From: Treponema sp.
Lineage (GTDB): Bacteria > Spirochaetota > Spirochaetia > Treponematales > Treponemataceae
Direction of reading: 5' to 3'
Assembly: GCA_024693715.1 (NCBI GenBank)
Contig: JAILKS010000022.1
Coordinates: 1 to 64,000 of the forward strand
Length of the DNA stretch: 64,000 nucleotides
Shown here: positions 1-8,381 of the stretch, piece by piece
Numbering within the stretch: the first letter of the stretch is position 1
How the letters are laid out: each line of letters begins with the position of its first letter
Made by a program: the position numbers and the translations under genes
Notes under the pieces: generated by a model
The model's database searches: none
Told to the model about the DNA's origin: nothing
What the model saw: the letters and a program-made list of their open reading frames with translations, nothing else

Positions 1-890
1 GGATTGTGAGAGTTCAAGCTCCATGCTTCAATTCCCTTTGCCTGAAGAGGTGCAATTGTTTTTGGATGAAGAACTTTGGAACCAAAGAATGAAAGCTCCA
101 TTGCTTCTTCATAAGACATATCGTCTACGAGGATTGCGTCTTTTACAACGCGAGGGTCTGCAGTATAAACACCGTCAACATCAGTCCAGAACTCAACGCG
201 CTTTGAACGGAGTGATGCACCGATAATTGCAGCAGAAAAGTCTGAACCGTTGCGGCCGAGTAAGCCCATAACAGGCTTTGTTCCACTTCCGCCGCTCCAT
301 GTACAGATAAAGCCCGGGAACAAAAGAATGCGTGTCTGACTAGGACTTGCACCATCACGGAAAGGAGCACAGGCTTCGTTACAAGCAGAATAATCAGCTT
401 CACCCTCTTTCTGGTTACCGGTTGTAAATACAAATTTGCGGGAATCAAGGAAAATTACGCTCTGCTTTTTTGCAAGAAGAACGTTTTCCATTATTGGGGC
501 AGAAAGAAGCTCTCCCATCCCCATAATGCGGCAATGAACTGTATCAGGACATTCACCAAAAGAAACACAGCCAGCCAGAAGCTTTTCAAGTTCAACGAAG
601 GATGGCTCAAGTCTTGCCATTACCTTTTCGGCATCAAAACCATTCTGCTTTGATTGAAGTTCAAGACAGATTTCATTGTGAGTATTACGAATGTCTGTTA
701 CGTAATTTGAACCAGAGATACCGGAAACAGTTGCTTCTATTGCAGACTGAAGGGTATTTGAGATGCCTGCTACTGCGCTGACAACAACACTAAGACGGTC
801 TTCTTTTGCACGATTGATAATAATATCAGCAGAAGACAAGATGCGGCGGGCATTCGCCATTGACGTGCCGCCAAATTTTAATGTAATCAT
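1..890 (-). CDS. thrA: Aspartate kinase, ThrA-like N-terminal part (cut by window edge)
   Basis: About 296 codons of the 5' end are present and the gene runs off the left edge without a stop. The protein opens with [17 protein letters not shown], the nucleotide-binding start of aspartokinases. Further on come a [10 protein letters not shown] stretch, [15 protein letters not shown], and a [18 protein letters not shown] stretch, all hallmark blocks of the amino-acid kinase domain. The enzyme phosphorylates aspartate at the entry to lysine, threonine and methionine synthesis. The segment around [17 protein letters not shown] resembles bifunctional ThrA (aspartokinase-homoserine dehydrogenase) more than LysC, but the dehydrogenase part would lie outside the window, so the ThrA call is inference. 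The ATG at 888-890 is preceded by an AAGGTGG ribosome binding site. Confidence 0.88.
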   Translation of the reverse strand, partial: MITLKFGGTSMANARRILSSADIIINRAKEDRLSVVVSAVAGISNTLQSAIEATVSGISGSNYVTDIRNTHNEICLELQSKQNGFDAEKVMARLEPSFVELEKLLAGCVSFGECPDTVHCRIMGMGELLSAPIMENVLLAKKQSVIFLDSRKFVFTTGNQKEGEADYSACNEACAPFRDGASPSQTRILLFPGFICTWSGGSGTKPVMGLLGRNGSDFSAAIIGASLRSKRVEFWTDVDGVYTADPRVVKDAILVDDMSYEEAMELSFFGSKVLHPKTIAPLQAKGIEAWSLNSHN

Positions 891-976
891 AAAAACCACC
901 TTGCCAAAGTCCGAAGTTTCCCCAATATTCTGGGCGAGCACCTTTCGGGTCGGAAATCAGCTATGTAATAATATGT
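891..976 (-). promoter_or_regulatory. GC-rich structured leader of aspartate kinase
   Basis: The leader contains a GC-rich block (about 905-955) in an otherwise AT-rich intergenic region. TCCGA at 910-914 is complementary to TCGGA at 950-954. CCCA/TGGG (921-924 and 931-934) forms an inner hairpin, and ACC/GGT at 940-950 could form another. It does not match the lysine riboswitch or any other riboswitch consensus known to me. It may be an attenuator or a new regulatory RNA, but the stems are short and this is inference. Confidence 0.3.
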
Positions 977-982
977 ACCTAT

Positions 983-1011
983 ATAATATTAAATTGTACG
1001 AGGAATTACAA
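983..1011 (-). promoter_or_regulatory. Promoter of aspartate kinase
   Basis: On the minus strand a -35 TTGTAA (1006-1011) is followed after exactly 17 bp by a -10 TATTAT (983-988). The predicted start of transcription near 976 leaves a leader of about 86 nt before the ATG. Confidence 0.6.
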
Positions 1012-1033
1012 TCATATATTTCAAAATCTCTTT

Positions 1034-2668
1034 TTACATGACCTCAAAGGTCAGTTTTAAATCTTCAAAAATAAGAGGAGATGGTGTATTACCTTTATCG
1101 AAAAACATTTCAAACCGTCCGTAGCTTGAACTGTCTATAGGCCTGTAAAATTCATAAACATTCGAATAACTGAAATATGTATTTTCAGGAATATAATCAT
1201 CACACATCCTAAGCGACCAGTAATCTTTATTATCCGGATTTTTGAAAACAACATCGTCCCATTCACCGGCGCACATATTTATAAAATCAGGATGCATCCA
1301 GTTGATGCCTGTATCAGATTTTCCGCTTACCGTAAATTTAATTTTTGTTCCTGCAGGAAACAGATGATTTTCATCAAATATATCAGTCATATCCATATAC
1401 AAAGGAAAATTATATTCATTTTCATTTCCCCATACATTTTTATTTATTACAAGATTTTTATATTCCAGAGTTTTTGTATATCCTTTTGGAATTTCTTTTA
1501 TCTGAACTGTAGAATTAAGCGATATGACTTTAAGCTTTACGACAAAATCAGTCATTACTAAAGGCTCATCAAGAACACTGTGCATATAACCTATATTAAT
1601 TACAGAATTACTTGTATTAACAACATCCCTATCAAGTACAAATGTCTTTTTTGATTTAAATGGAACATTTTTCCGCACGCCTTCTCCTCTTCCAGGAATT
1701 ACAGAAAACCACGGATGAGCTCTTGTCCATTCTTCCTCTCCGGTTGAAAGCTGAACAAAAAGCTCCTTAACATTTTTACTTGAAATGCCGCTTAATTCTA
1801 TTTGAACGACAGCCCCGGAAGGAATCATCCTGTATTTTTCAGTTACATCCGCACTGCAGATATTTACAGCATAATTATAATCATATTCTCCGTTCTCGGG
1901 ATTTCTCCACCAGCCCGAATGATTAAAGCCTATAGATTTATTCGAAACTGTTTTTTCTATTCCTTCCTTAACAGGCTCTGTCGGTCTTGAAGGCATGATT
2001 TTTTCTGCCGCCAGCGGTTTGTCAGCATCAAGTTCCAGAAGTTTACCGGCAGAAATAACAACCGGTTCCGACACGTCATTTTTCGAAGTCTGCTCAACCA
2101 CTTCTACCCGACCGCTCAATACTTCAACCGTAACATTTCTTTCTTCCTTCTGTTCATCACTTGTCCAGTTGTCGTTATTTTCCGGCAATGCAAATTTGAC
2201 CTGAGAATCTTTAGAAACACTGACAGATGTTTTTCCGGAATTAATTACAAGCTCATGTTCAGCAGAAGCAGTTTCAACAAAAATTTCACCGCCTATAAAA
2301 TTTATTGAACGTTTGTCATTTGATTTAAAAATCTGAATCATGGACTTTTCATGAAGCTCAATCTTGATTCCTGTATCTAAAAATTCAGTGTACGCCTCAG
2401 AATTTCTTGCAGTCCTGATTCTATCACCGTCATAAACATCGCTGGAATCTGTAAGAACTTCCCATATATCATTATCTATAAATTTTCGCTGTGCCGTATT
2501 TTTCCTAAAATAAATTTTTGCGACAGGCTCTTCACTAAGCTTTACCGTAAAGGAATTCATATCCTTATAAAAAACATAAAACATAAAAAGCGACGCAAGA
2601 GAAAAAAAGATAAAGATAAAATAATCGATCTTATTAAGCCTGTATGCTGTATTTTTTTTCTTCATCAT
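1034..2668 (-). CDS. FecR-domain membrane-anchored protein
   Basis: The 544-residue protein has a single N-terminal membrane helix (about residues 14-33), so most of it should face the periplasm. Residues about 75-210 resemble a FecR domain: VYDGDRIRTARNSEAYTEF followed by short beta-rich repeats such as GGEIFVETAS and VEVLSGRVEV. The rest has no family I recognise; it is rich in beta-like segments and may bind a ligand or cell wall. The start overlaps the end of the upstream cyclase gene by 35 nt, which suggests translational coupling and a joint role in signalling. No sigma/anti-sigma partner is adjacent, so classical FecR iron signalling is not supported. Confidence 0.7.
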   Translation of the reverse strand: MMKKKNTAYRLNKIDYFIFIFFSLASLFMFYVFYKDMNSFTVKLSEEPVAKIYFRKNTAQRKFIDNDIWEVLTDSSDVYDGDRIRTARNSEAYTEFLDTGIKIELHEKSMIQIFKSNDKRSINFIGGEIFVETASAEHELVINSGKTSVSVSKDSQVKFALPENNDNWTSDEQKEERNVTVEVLSGRVEVVEQTSKNDVSEPVVISAGKLLELDADKPLAAEKIMPSRPTEPVKEGIEKTVSNKSIGFNHSGWWRNPENGEYDYNYAVNICSADVTEKYRMIPSGAVVQIELSGISSKNVKELFVQLSTGEEEWTRAHPWFSVIPGRGEGVRKNVPFKSKKTFVLDRDVVNTSNSVINIGYMHSVLDEPLVMTDFVVKLKVISLNSTVQIKEIPKGYTKTLEYKNLVINKNVWGNENEYNFPLYMDMTDIFDENHLFPAGTKIKFTVSGKSDTGINWMHPDFINMCAGEWDDVVFKNPDNKDYWSLRMCDDYIPENTYFSYSNVYEFYRPIDSSSYGRFEMFFDKGNTPSPLIFEDLKLTFEVM

Positions 2669-4415
2669 CTGTATTTACCTTTGATAAATCCGGTTCTGTA
2701 GTACCGATTATCCTGCGAACTTCTTCAATTGTATCTGGTCTGTCGCGTCCGGAAAGATTGATAACGGCATACATTTTTATTTCATCTGCTTTTCCCTTTA
2801 CATGAACACCAGGCATCTGCTGTACAATGATTTTATCTTTTATAAGATTATAAGTATTTTCTGTAATTAAAATGTCAGTTGCAAAAGGTTTATTCAACGC
2901 TTCTGTACGGCTTGCAAGATTAACCGCATCACCAATTACAGTATATTCCATTCGTTCTTCAGAACCAATCTGTCCTGCGACAACAGTTCCTGTGTTTATT
3001 CCGCAACCGATTCTTACAGGAGCAAGTCCCTTTTGTGAACGCTCCATATTGAACTTATAAAGTGCAACCCTCATCATAAGCGCGGCAGTAACAGCATTCA
3101 ATGCATCATCAGTAGGAGTTCCGCTTGATTCAGGCGCACCCCATACTGCCATAACGGCATCTCCGATATATTTATCAACAACACCACCGGTTTTATTTAC
3201 ACACGAAACCATTTTGGTCATGTATTCATTTAAAAACTCAACGACCTCTTTAGGCTGCATTTTTTCTGACATCGCAGTAAAAGAACGTATATCTGAGAAA
3301 AAGATTGTAACCTCACGGTTTTCACCACCTAAAGTCAGTTCACCGCTTGCAGCCTTTTGAGCGATTGTTTTATTTGTAAATTTACTGAAGGAAGTCATTA
3401 ACTTTTCACGTTCTGCAAGACCTTTTCCCATTTGCACGAAGGATGTAGTCAATAAACCGATTTCATCATGTGTATGAGGCTTAATGTCCAGTTCAAATTC
3501 ACCCCGCTCTATTTGTGCAGACGCTCCGACAAGCTCCTTTATAGGATTAGTAATATTGTTACTGAAAATTCTTATAAGGATGATTGCCATAAAAAAAACT
3601 GCAAGAGAAAAAAGAATAATTCTGTTTGTCGTACGATTGATTACCGCATAAACAGATTTTTCTGAAACTGACGTAATTACAAAAAGATTATCAGATATCT
3701 GATTGACAGCTGTAATTATACCATCATCTTCATTCTGAGTGTTGGTGTCCTTTTCATTTTTCAAAAGAGTCTGAATATTAGATTTTACAGCATCACTGCA
3801 TTCCTTCTGCTGAGAATCATAATCAGGATTTATAAGGATTTTTCCGTTTTTATCTGCAAGCATTGTCGCGTTATTAGAACCTGTACTCATAAGCTCACAG
3901 AAAAAATGAACGTCAAAGCCAACTGCAGCCTTCTTTATATCATTTTCGAAACCATAACTGAAAATCAAAACGACGGATGGAATTCCAAAAACATCTGATG
4001 AATTATAATATTCTGTTCCTGAAATATTTTTAGATAAATTGACAAAATTTCTGACATCGTTCTCGTAAATGACTGCTTCGGGATTAAACAAAAAACCGGT
4101 AGCTTCTGTCGCTATAAAAAGGATGTCCGGATTTGAACGGAAAAAGGAAGTTTTTAATTGATTTTTTTCATTATCCTTCTGTAAAAAAGAAAGGGCCTGA
4201 AAAAAAACATAAGAATTACGCTTTATATTTTCAAACTGCGACTGAATTGTCTGGGCTGTTCTACCATTAATTGCATGATTATTCTGCTCTGCATTTATTC
4301 TGTCATCATTTCGAATGAGCGTTGAAACAAGTGTTGTAGAAACTCCAAGAACAAGAATAATTAAAAAGGAAAAAAGCAGGATTTGTTTAAGACTTATAGG
4401 AAATTTTATTTTCAT
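2634..4415 (-). CDS. Membrane-bound class III adenylate/guanylate cyclase
   Basis: The 593-residue protein has an N-terminal membrane helix (about 12-33), an extracytoplasmic sensor region, a second helix near 268-290 and a HAMP domain (NNITNPIKELVGASAQIERGEFEL). The C-terminal catalytic domain begins at EVTIFFSDIRSFT. Both metal-binding aspartates are visible (FFSDIRSFT and DKYIGDAVMAVWG), and EYTVIGDAVNLASR carries the transition-state and purine-contact region. Bacterial enzymes with these motifs usually make cAMP. The sensor probably sees a periplasmic signal that HAMP passes to the cyclase. It lies upstream of and overlaps the FecR-domain gene. Substrate choice (ATP or GTP) cannot be fixed from sequence alone. 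Confidence 0.88.
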   Translation of the reverse strand: MKIKFPISLKQILLFSFLIILVLGVSTTLVSTLIRNDDRINAEQNNHAINGRTAQTIQSQFENIKRNSYVFFQALSFLQKDNEKNQLKTSFFRSNPDILFIATEATGFLFNPEAVIYENDVRNFVNLSKNISGTEYYNSSDVFGIPSVVLIFSYGFENDIKKAAVGFDVHFFCELMSTGSNNATMLADKNGKILINPDYDSQQKECSDAVKSNIQTLLKNEKDTNTQNEDDGIITAVNQISDNLFVITSVSEKSVYAVINRTTNRIILFSLAVFFMAIILIRIFSNNITNPIKELVGASAQIERGEFELDIKPHTHDEIGLLTTSFVQMGKGLAEREKLMTSFSKFTNKTIAQKAASGELTLGGENREVTIFFSDIRSFTAMSEKMQPKEVVEFLNEYMTKMVSCVNKTGGVVDKYIGDAVMAVWGAPESSGTPTDDALNAVTAALMMRVALYKFNMERSQKGLAPVRIGCGINTGTVVAGQIGSEERMEYTVIGDAVNLASRTEALNKPFATDILITENTYNLIKDKIIVQQMPGVHVKGKADEIKMYAVINLSGRDRPDTIEEVRRIIGTTEPDLSKVNTDDEEKKYSIQA

Positions 4416-4456
4416 ACAACTTTCTCCTCAATACTTTTGATAAATTTATTTTAAGG

Positions 4457-5395
4457 CTATTTTAAAATATTATCAAGTTTTCCTAATTCCATCGGTTCAA
4501 TTCCACGGTCCTTGAGTTTTTTGAGGACAAAAGCATTATCCGGGATAGTCTTAAAAACTGCGAATGCCTTTTCACCCGAAGGAAGATGACCTGTTATTCT
4601 TTCACTTACAATCCCGCCGTTTGCATATATTTTTTTTACAAGCTCAAGTGCAAAATCTACGTCATGAAAAATCTTACGGTCAAATTCAAAACGGCACTGA
4701 GAAACAGTTTTAAAACGAGGCATCGGTGATTTTTTATTGTACAGGCGTTTGATTTTTTCCATGATCTCCCTGCGATATTCACGTTCTGCCGCCTGCTCAA
4801 GAATCTGTTCATTGGAAACAAAACAATCCTTGTATTCTGTCATAATCTGTTCAACATTTTTTCCGATTTTTTCACATTCAGCTTTTAAACAGAGCATCGT
4901 AATTATTGCATCATCAACAGATTTATGCGTCTGATAAGATGAAATATCTATTCCAAATTCCTTTGCCCATTCCGAAAGCTTCTGACGCTTTTCATATTTT
5001 CTTTCAAGATAACGTTCCAAATCAAAAGCACGAAACTGAATATATTCCTGATTATATCTTTCACATGCATTATTTACAAAACCGACATCATTTCCGACTG
5101 CAAAGCCTGCAATATACCGATTACCGGTTGTAAGAAGCTTTTTAATGTTTTTATGATAGCTTACCCAATTCGGTTTAATTCTGAAATAATCCTTTGAATA
5201 AGCAAGCTTACATTCACCTTTACCGCTGAAAAGATACCAGTCAAATTCACATTCAGGATTAATTACAACATCTTCACTTTCTATAATATTCAAATCATCG
5301 TCCGCAATGACATAACCAAACGAACAGATTTTTCCTATTCCTTCAAAAGTATTTGCACATTCACAGTCAAAAAAAACAAAGCTTTTATGATTCAT
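4457..5395 (-). CDS. DEDDh-type 3'-5' exonuclease (DnaQ-like)
   Basis: The 312-residue protein starts with FVFFDCECAN, an Exo I motif (D-x-E) of the DnaQ/RNase T superfamily. GFAVGNDVGFVNNACE fits Exo II and HKSVDDAIITMLCLK fits Exo III (H-x4-D), so the DEDDh set looks complete within the first 180 residues. The remaining 130 residues form a C-terminal extension ending in an SGEKAFAVFKTIPDNAFVLKKLKDRGIEP stretch that could be a small BRCT-like fold, a weak guess. Likely roles are DNA proofreading, repair or RNA trimming. It is one base after the thioesterase gene and reads in the same direction. Confidence 0.75.
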   Translation of the reverse strand: MNHKSFVFFDCECANTFEGIGKICSFGYVIADDDLNIIESEDVVINPECEFDWYLFSGKGECKLAYSKDYFRIKPNWVSYHKNIKKLLTTGNRYIAGFAVGNDVGFVNNACERYNQEYIQFRAFDLERYLERKYEKRQKLSEWAKEFGIDISSYQTHKSVDDAIITMLCLKAECEKIGKNVEQIMTEYKDCFVSNEQILEQAAEREYRREIMEKIKRLYNKKSPMPRFKTVSQCRFEFDRKIFHDVDFALELVKKIYANGGIVSERITGHLPSGEKAFAVFKTIPDNAFVLKKLKDRGIEPMELGKLDNILK

Positions 5396-5396
5396 A

Positions 5397-5810
5397 TTAT
5401 TTTATTTCACCGGCACACTTCTTTAAATCTGCATAAAAATCCGGATATTTTTTTTCTATAAATACAGGTCGACCATTTTCATCGATAAAGCAATGAGTAC
5501 TTTTTGCGGTAAAAACAACTTCACCGTGTACACTGAATTCATAATTAAATGTCAGCTTTAGTGCAGAAAGCTTTTCAACAGTAACCAGAACCTCAACTAA
5601 ATCAGGAAATGTAGTAGGCTTTTTAAATGTACATTCAATTGAAGTTACAGGAGAAGCAATGCCTTCATTTTCAAGTTTAATAAAGCTCCAGCCAAGCTGA
5701 TCAAGAAAATCTATTCGTGCTTCTTCCATAATGCGGACATAATTCGAGTGATGAGTTATTCCCATCTTATCTGTTTCATAATAATTTATTTTATGTCCAT
5801 ATTTTTTCAT
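5397..5810 (-). CDS. Acyl-CoA thioesterase, YbgC/4HBT hotdog family
   Basis: The 137-residue length is typical of single hotdog-fold thioesterases. The N-terminus reads YYETDKMGITHHSNYVRIMEEAR, the family signature with the catalytic aspartate of the Y-x-x-TD-x-MG-x-x-xHxxY pattern. Such enzymes hydrolyse acyl-CoA, usually short or aromatic acyl groups; the substrate here is unknown. The ATG is preceded by AGGGAAG. It lies between the lipoprotein gene and the exonuclease and probably shares their transcript. Confidence 0.85.
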   Translation of the reverse strand: MKKYGHKINYYETDKMGITHHSNYVRIMEEARIDFLDQLGWSFIKLENEGIASPVTSIECTFKKPTTFPDLVEVLVTVEKLSALKLTFNYEFSVHGEVVFTAKSTHCFIDENGRPVFIEKKYPDFYADLKKCAGEIK

Positions 5811-5824
5811 AAATAACTTCCCTA

Positions 5825-7402
5825 TTAATTTACGCCTGTAACTTCAAGATTTGCAATCTTATTTGCCCTGTAGGGTTGCAGCCATTCTACATCACCGTCA
5901 AGATGTATCGGATATGCTCTTTCTTCTTCATCACAAAGTCTTAAATATACAATATATTTTCCATTAACAATATAATTCTTTACGTTTATATCAAACTGAA
6001 TTTTTCTGTCGCTTCCCTTAAATTTTCTATCCAAAATTCTCGTTTCAATCGGTTCCATAAAGTCTTCTTGACCCTCATCAAAAATACCAAATACCATTTC
6101 TTTTTCCCTATGATATGGCATATCAGCAAAACCAATATTTTCAAGTTCAAGATTTACTTTAATTATTCCATCTTTAAATACAACATTATCATCCTTATGC
6201 TTAACTACATATCTGTATCCCATATGCTTTAACATATACTTAAAAATTGAATCCCCGTTACAATAATCCGTTGTTTTTCCATCAAGGGCCGATAAAACAT
6301 TTGCATTCCAGCCTATGTTCAAAAACGAAAGATGAACGTTACGCAGCTGTTCATCACTGTTTGAAAGTGAATAGCAGCCTATTAATTCACCACCATAAGG
6401 AGTATGATTTGTAAAGGCATCTAAAAAAGCTATTTCATCATTTCGATTATCTCCACTATGAATTCTAAAGGTGCCTTCATCACTTTTGCTGGAAAGATAA
6501 CCGTCATTATAAAGACCAAGCTTATAGAGTTTTGAACCAGGAATCGGCTGATAATTTTCCGGCACATCTTTTCCATTAAAGTCAATTCCTTCCATATATT
6601 TTAAATAATTATATATAAACATTGGCTGTCGGACTAAGAATGGAACGTCACAACTTTCAAGCTCTGTAAGAAACTTTTCCATCAAAAGAACAATATATCC
6701 CTGTTTTACTTCAGTTTCACCAGATGGTATATGAGCCTGTTTTCCCGGCGAAATTGTGTTAAGATATGCATTAAATTTATCTATAGACAAAGAATTTTCT
6801 GCAAAAGGAGTTGTATGCATTTCTCCCCAGGGACCAAGCATTCCGCATTCAACAGCAGTAATCATATTTGTTGTATTTTTTATAAATTCACAAATATCAG
6901 TCACATGAGAAAGAACCTTTGAAAAATCATCAGGCTCAACATTTTTTTTATTTCCCTTATATCCTTTATCATAAGAAAAACGAACAATAGCAGTCTGTCC
7001 ATTATCATAAAGTCTACCCATTAAAGAGTGAAGACCGGTTCCTACTTCATTATTTTCGTAAAGCTCTATATGATCTTTATCTTTAAACTCACTTATGTCT
7101 ACTTTAAGATGGATGAGATTAAACTTTGCATGTTTATCAAAATTACCTTCTTCATCAAGTAATGTACCCTTGCCAAAACTTGCTGTGACCGCTCCATTTG
7201 CCTGAATAAAAATTGTTTCTGAACTGTAAAAACCCATATCAGGATTATACAAAACGCTTAAATCTGAACTTGAAACTGCATCCTCCAGAGATAAAAGCTC
7301 CGGAAGAAAATCTTCTCCAGATGTTTTTTGTCCTTCATGTTTCTGATTTGCAGTACAACCAATAAATAAAACAAATAAAAAAATAATACTAATTTTTTTC
7401 AT
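5825..7402 (-). CDS. Lipoprotein with DUF4874/DUF4832-like domains
   Basis: The 525-residue product begins with a lipoprotein signal (ISIIFLFVLFIGC, lipobox FIGC). The N-terminal half contains NPDMGFYSSE, HLKVDISEF and VECGMLGPWGEMHTT, typical of the DUF4874 glycosidase-like barrel. The C-terminal half (FRIHSGDNRNDEIAFLDAF, then a beta-sandwich-like region) fits DUF4832. These domains occur together in secreted bacterial proteins linked to carbohydrate or exopolysaccharide metabolism; activity is unproven. It should sit on the cell surface or periplasmic membrane. The start codon lies 6 nt after an extended -10 (TGATATATT) with no Shine-Dalgarno sequence, so the mRNA may be leaderless. Confidence 0.75.
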   Translation of the reverse strand: MKKISIIFLFVLFIGCTANQKHEGQKTSGEDFLPELLSLEDAVSSSDLSVLYNPDMGFYSSETIFIQANGAVTASFGKGTLLDEEGNFDKHAKFNLIHLKVDISEFKDKDHIELYENNEVGTGLHSLMGRLYDNGQTAIVRFSYDKGYKGNKKNVEPDDFSKVLSHVTDICEFIKNTTNMITAVECGMLGPWGEMHTTPFAENSLSIDKFNAYLNTISPGKQAHIPSGETEVKQGYIVLLMEKFLTELESCDVPFLVRQPMFIYNYLKYMEGIDFNGKDVPENYQPIPGSKLYKLGLYNDGYLSSKSDEGTFRIHSGDNRNDEIAFLDAFTNHTPYGGELIGCYSLSNSDEQLRNVHLSFLNIGWNANVLSALDGKTTDYCNGDSIFKYMLKHMGYRYVVKHKDDNVVFKDGIIKVNLELENIGFADMPYHREKEMVFGIFDEGQEDFMEPIETRILDRKFKGSDRKIQFDINVKNYIVNGKYIVYLRLCDEEERAYPIHLDGDVEWLQPYRANKIANLEVTGVN

Positions 7403-7470
7403 GATATAAATATATCATACATTTTTCGTTTATACTAGATTTTTATTTAAACCTTCGGAATTCTTTTTAC

Positions 7471-7499
7471 TTGTAGGTCTATGAGTTTTTCGTTATATT
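7471..7499 (+). promoter_or_regulatory. Promoter of sufCBD
   Basis: TTGTAG (7471-7476), a 17-bp spacer and TATATT (7494-7499) form a good sigma-70 promoter. Only 6 nt separate the -10 from the sufC ATG, so the transcript should start at or next to the start codon. Confidence 0.6.
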
Positions 7500-7505
7500 A
7501 TAGTC

Positions 7506-8243
7506 ATGTTGTTAGACGTTAAAAACTTAAATTCAGGACTTGAGGATGGAAAACAGATTCTCAACGACCTGAATATACAGATTGGACAGGGAGAAATCCA
7601 TGCACTTATGGGACCAAACGGAGCCGGAAAATCTTCGCTTGGAAATACACTTATGGGTAACCCTGTTTATAAAATTACCGGCGGTAAAATTGTTTTTAAG
7701 GATACCGACATAACAGAAGAAAGTGCCGACAAACGCGCACGCCTTGGAATGTTTATGTCGTTCCAGCAGCCGCTCGAAATCCCGGGTATTTCGCTCGAAG
7801 CATTCATCCGTTCTGCAATTCAGCAGATTACAGGCGAACATGTAAAGCTTTTCCATTTTCAGAAGGAACTCCAGCGCTGTATGGAGCTGCTCGATATGAA
7901 GCCTGAATATGCCAAGCGTGACCTTAACGTAGGTTTTTCCGGTGGGGAGCGCAAAAAGGCAGAAATCCTTCAGCTGCTTATGCTAAAGCCTGCCTTTGCA
8001 ATTCTTGATGAAACAGACTCCGGTCTTGATGTTGATGCAGTCCGCGTCGTAACAAAAGGAATTGCCGAATACCGTAAGCTTACAAACGGATCTCTTCTTA
8101 TAATTACACATACAACAAAGCTTTTGGAAGGCCTGAACATTGATAAAACTCATGTCATTGTGAAGGGGCATATTGTTAAGACAGGGGATGGTTCTTTATT
8201 CAAGGAGATTAACCAGAAGGGATTTGAGGAGTTTATTAGATAG
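7506..8243 (+). CDS. sufC: Fe-S cluster assembly ATPase SufC
   Basis: The 245-residue ABC ATPase drives the SufBCD scaffold that builds iron-sulfur clusters in the cytosol. It has Walker A GPNGAGKSS, a Q-loop SFQQPLEIPGIS typical of SufC, the signature GFSGGERKK and Walker B FAILDETDSGLDVDA, with an ITHTTKLL H-loop. It is first in a sufC-sufB-sufD cluster and full length. No Shine-Dalgarno sequence precedes the ATG, and the -10 box ends 6 nt before it, which points to a leaderless mRNA. A 138-nt spacer with a GC-rich inverted-repeat element separates it from sufB. Confidence 0.96.
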   Translation: MLLDVKNLNSGLEDGKQILNDLNIQIGQGEIHALMGPNGAGKSSLGNTLMGNPVYKITGGKIVFKDTDITEESADKRARLGMFMSFQQPLEIPGISLEAFIRSAIQQITGEHVKLFHFQKELQRCMELLDMKPEYAKRDLNVGFSGGERKKAEILQLLMLKPAFAILDETDSGLDVDAVRVVTKGIAEYRKLTNGSLLIITHTTKLLEGLNIDKTHVIVKGHIVKTGDGSLFKEINQKGFEEFIR

Positions 8244-8246
8244 GTT

Positions 8247-8361
8247 ACAGGTGCCAGGTTCCAGGTTATAGGAGGGGAAAGCCTTCCCCTCGGCCGCACT
8301 GCGTTGCGTCCTACCCCTTCTCCTAGGGGCAAGCCCCTAAAACCCCTGGAACCTAAAACCT
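8247..8361 (+). repeat. GC-rich REP-like palindromic element between sufC and sufB
   Basis: An inverted pair AGGTTCCAGG (8256-8265) and CCTGGAACCT (8345-8354) encloses two tight hairpins: GAGGGGAA/TTCCCCTC (8272-8279 and 8284-8291) and TAGGGGC/GCCCCTA (8324-8330 and 8333-8339). The stretch is far more GC-rich than its surroundings and holds no ORF. It looks like a REP or MITE-type intergenic element. It could also attenuate or stabilise the suf transcript. Copy number elsewhere cannot be tested here. Confidence 0.55.
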
Positions 8362-8381
8362 ACTGAGCCAAAGGCGAGACT

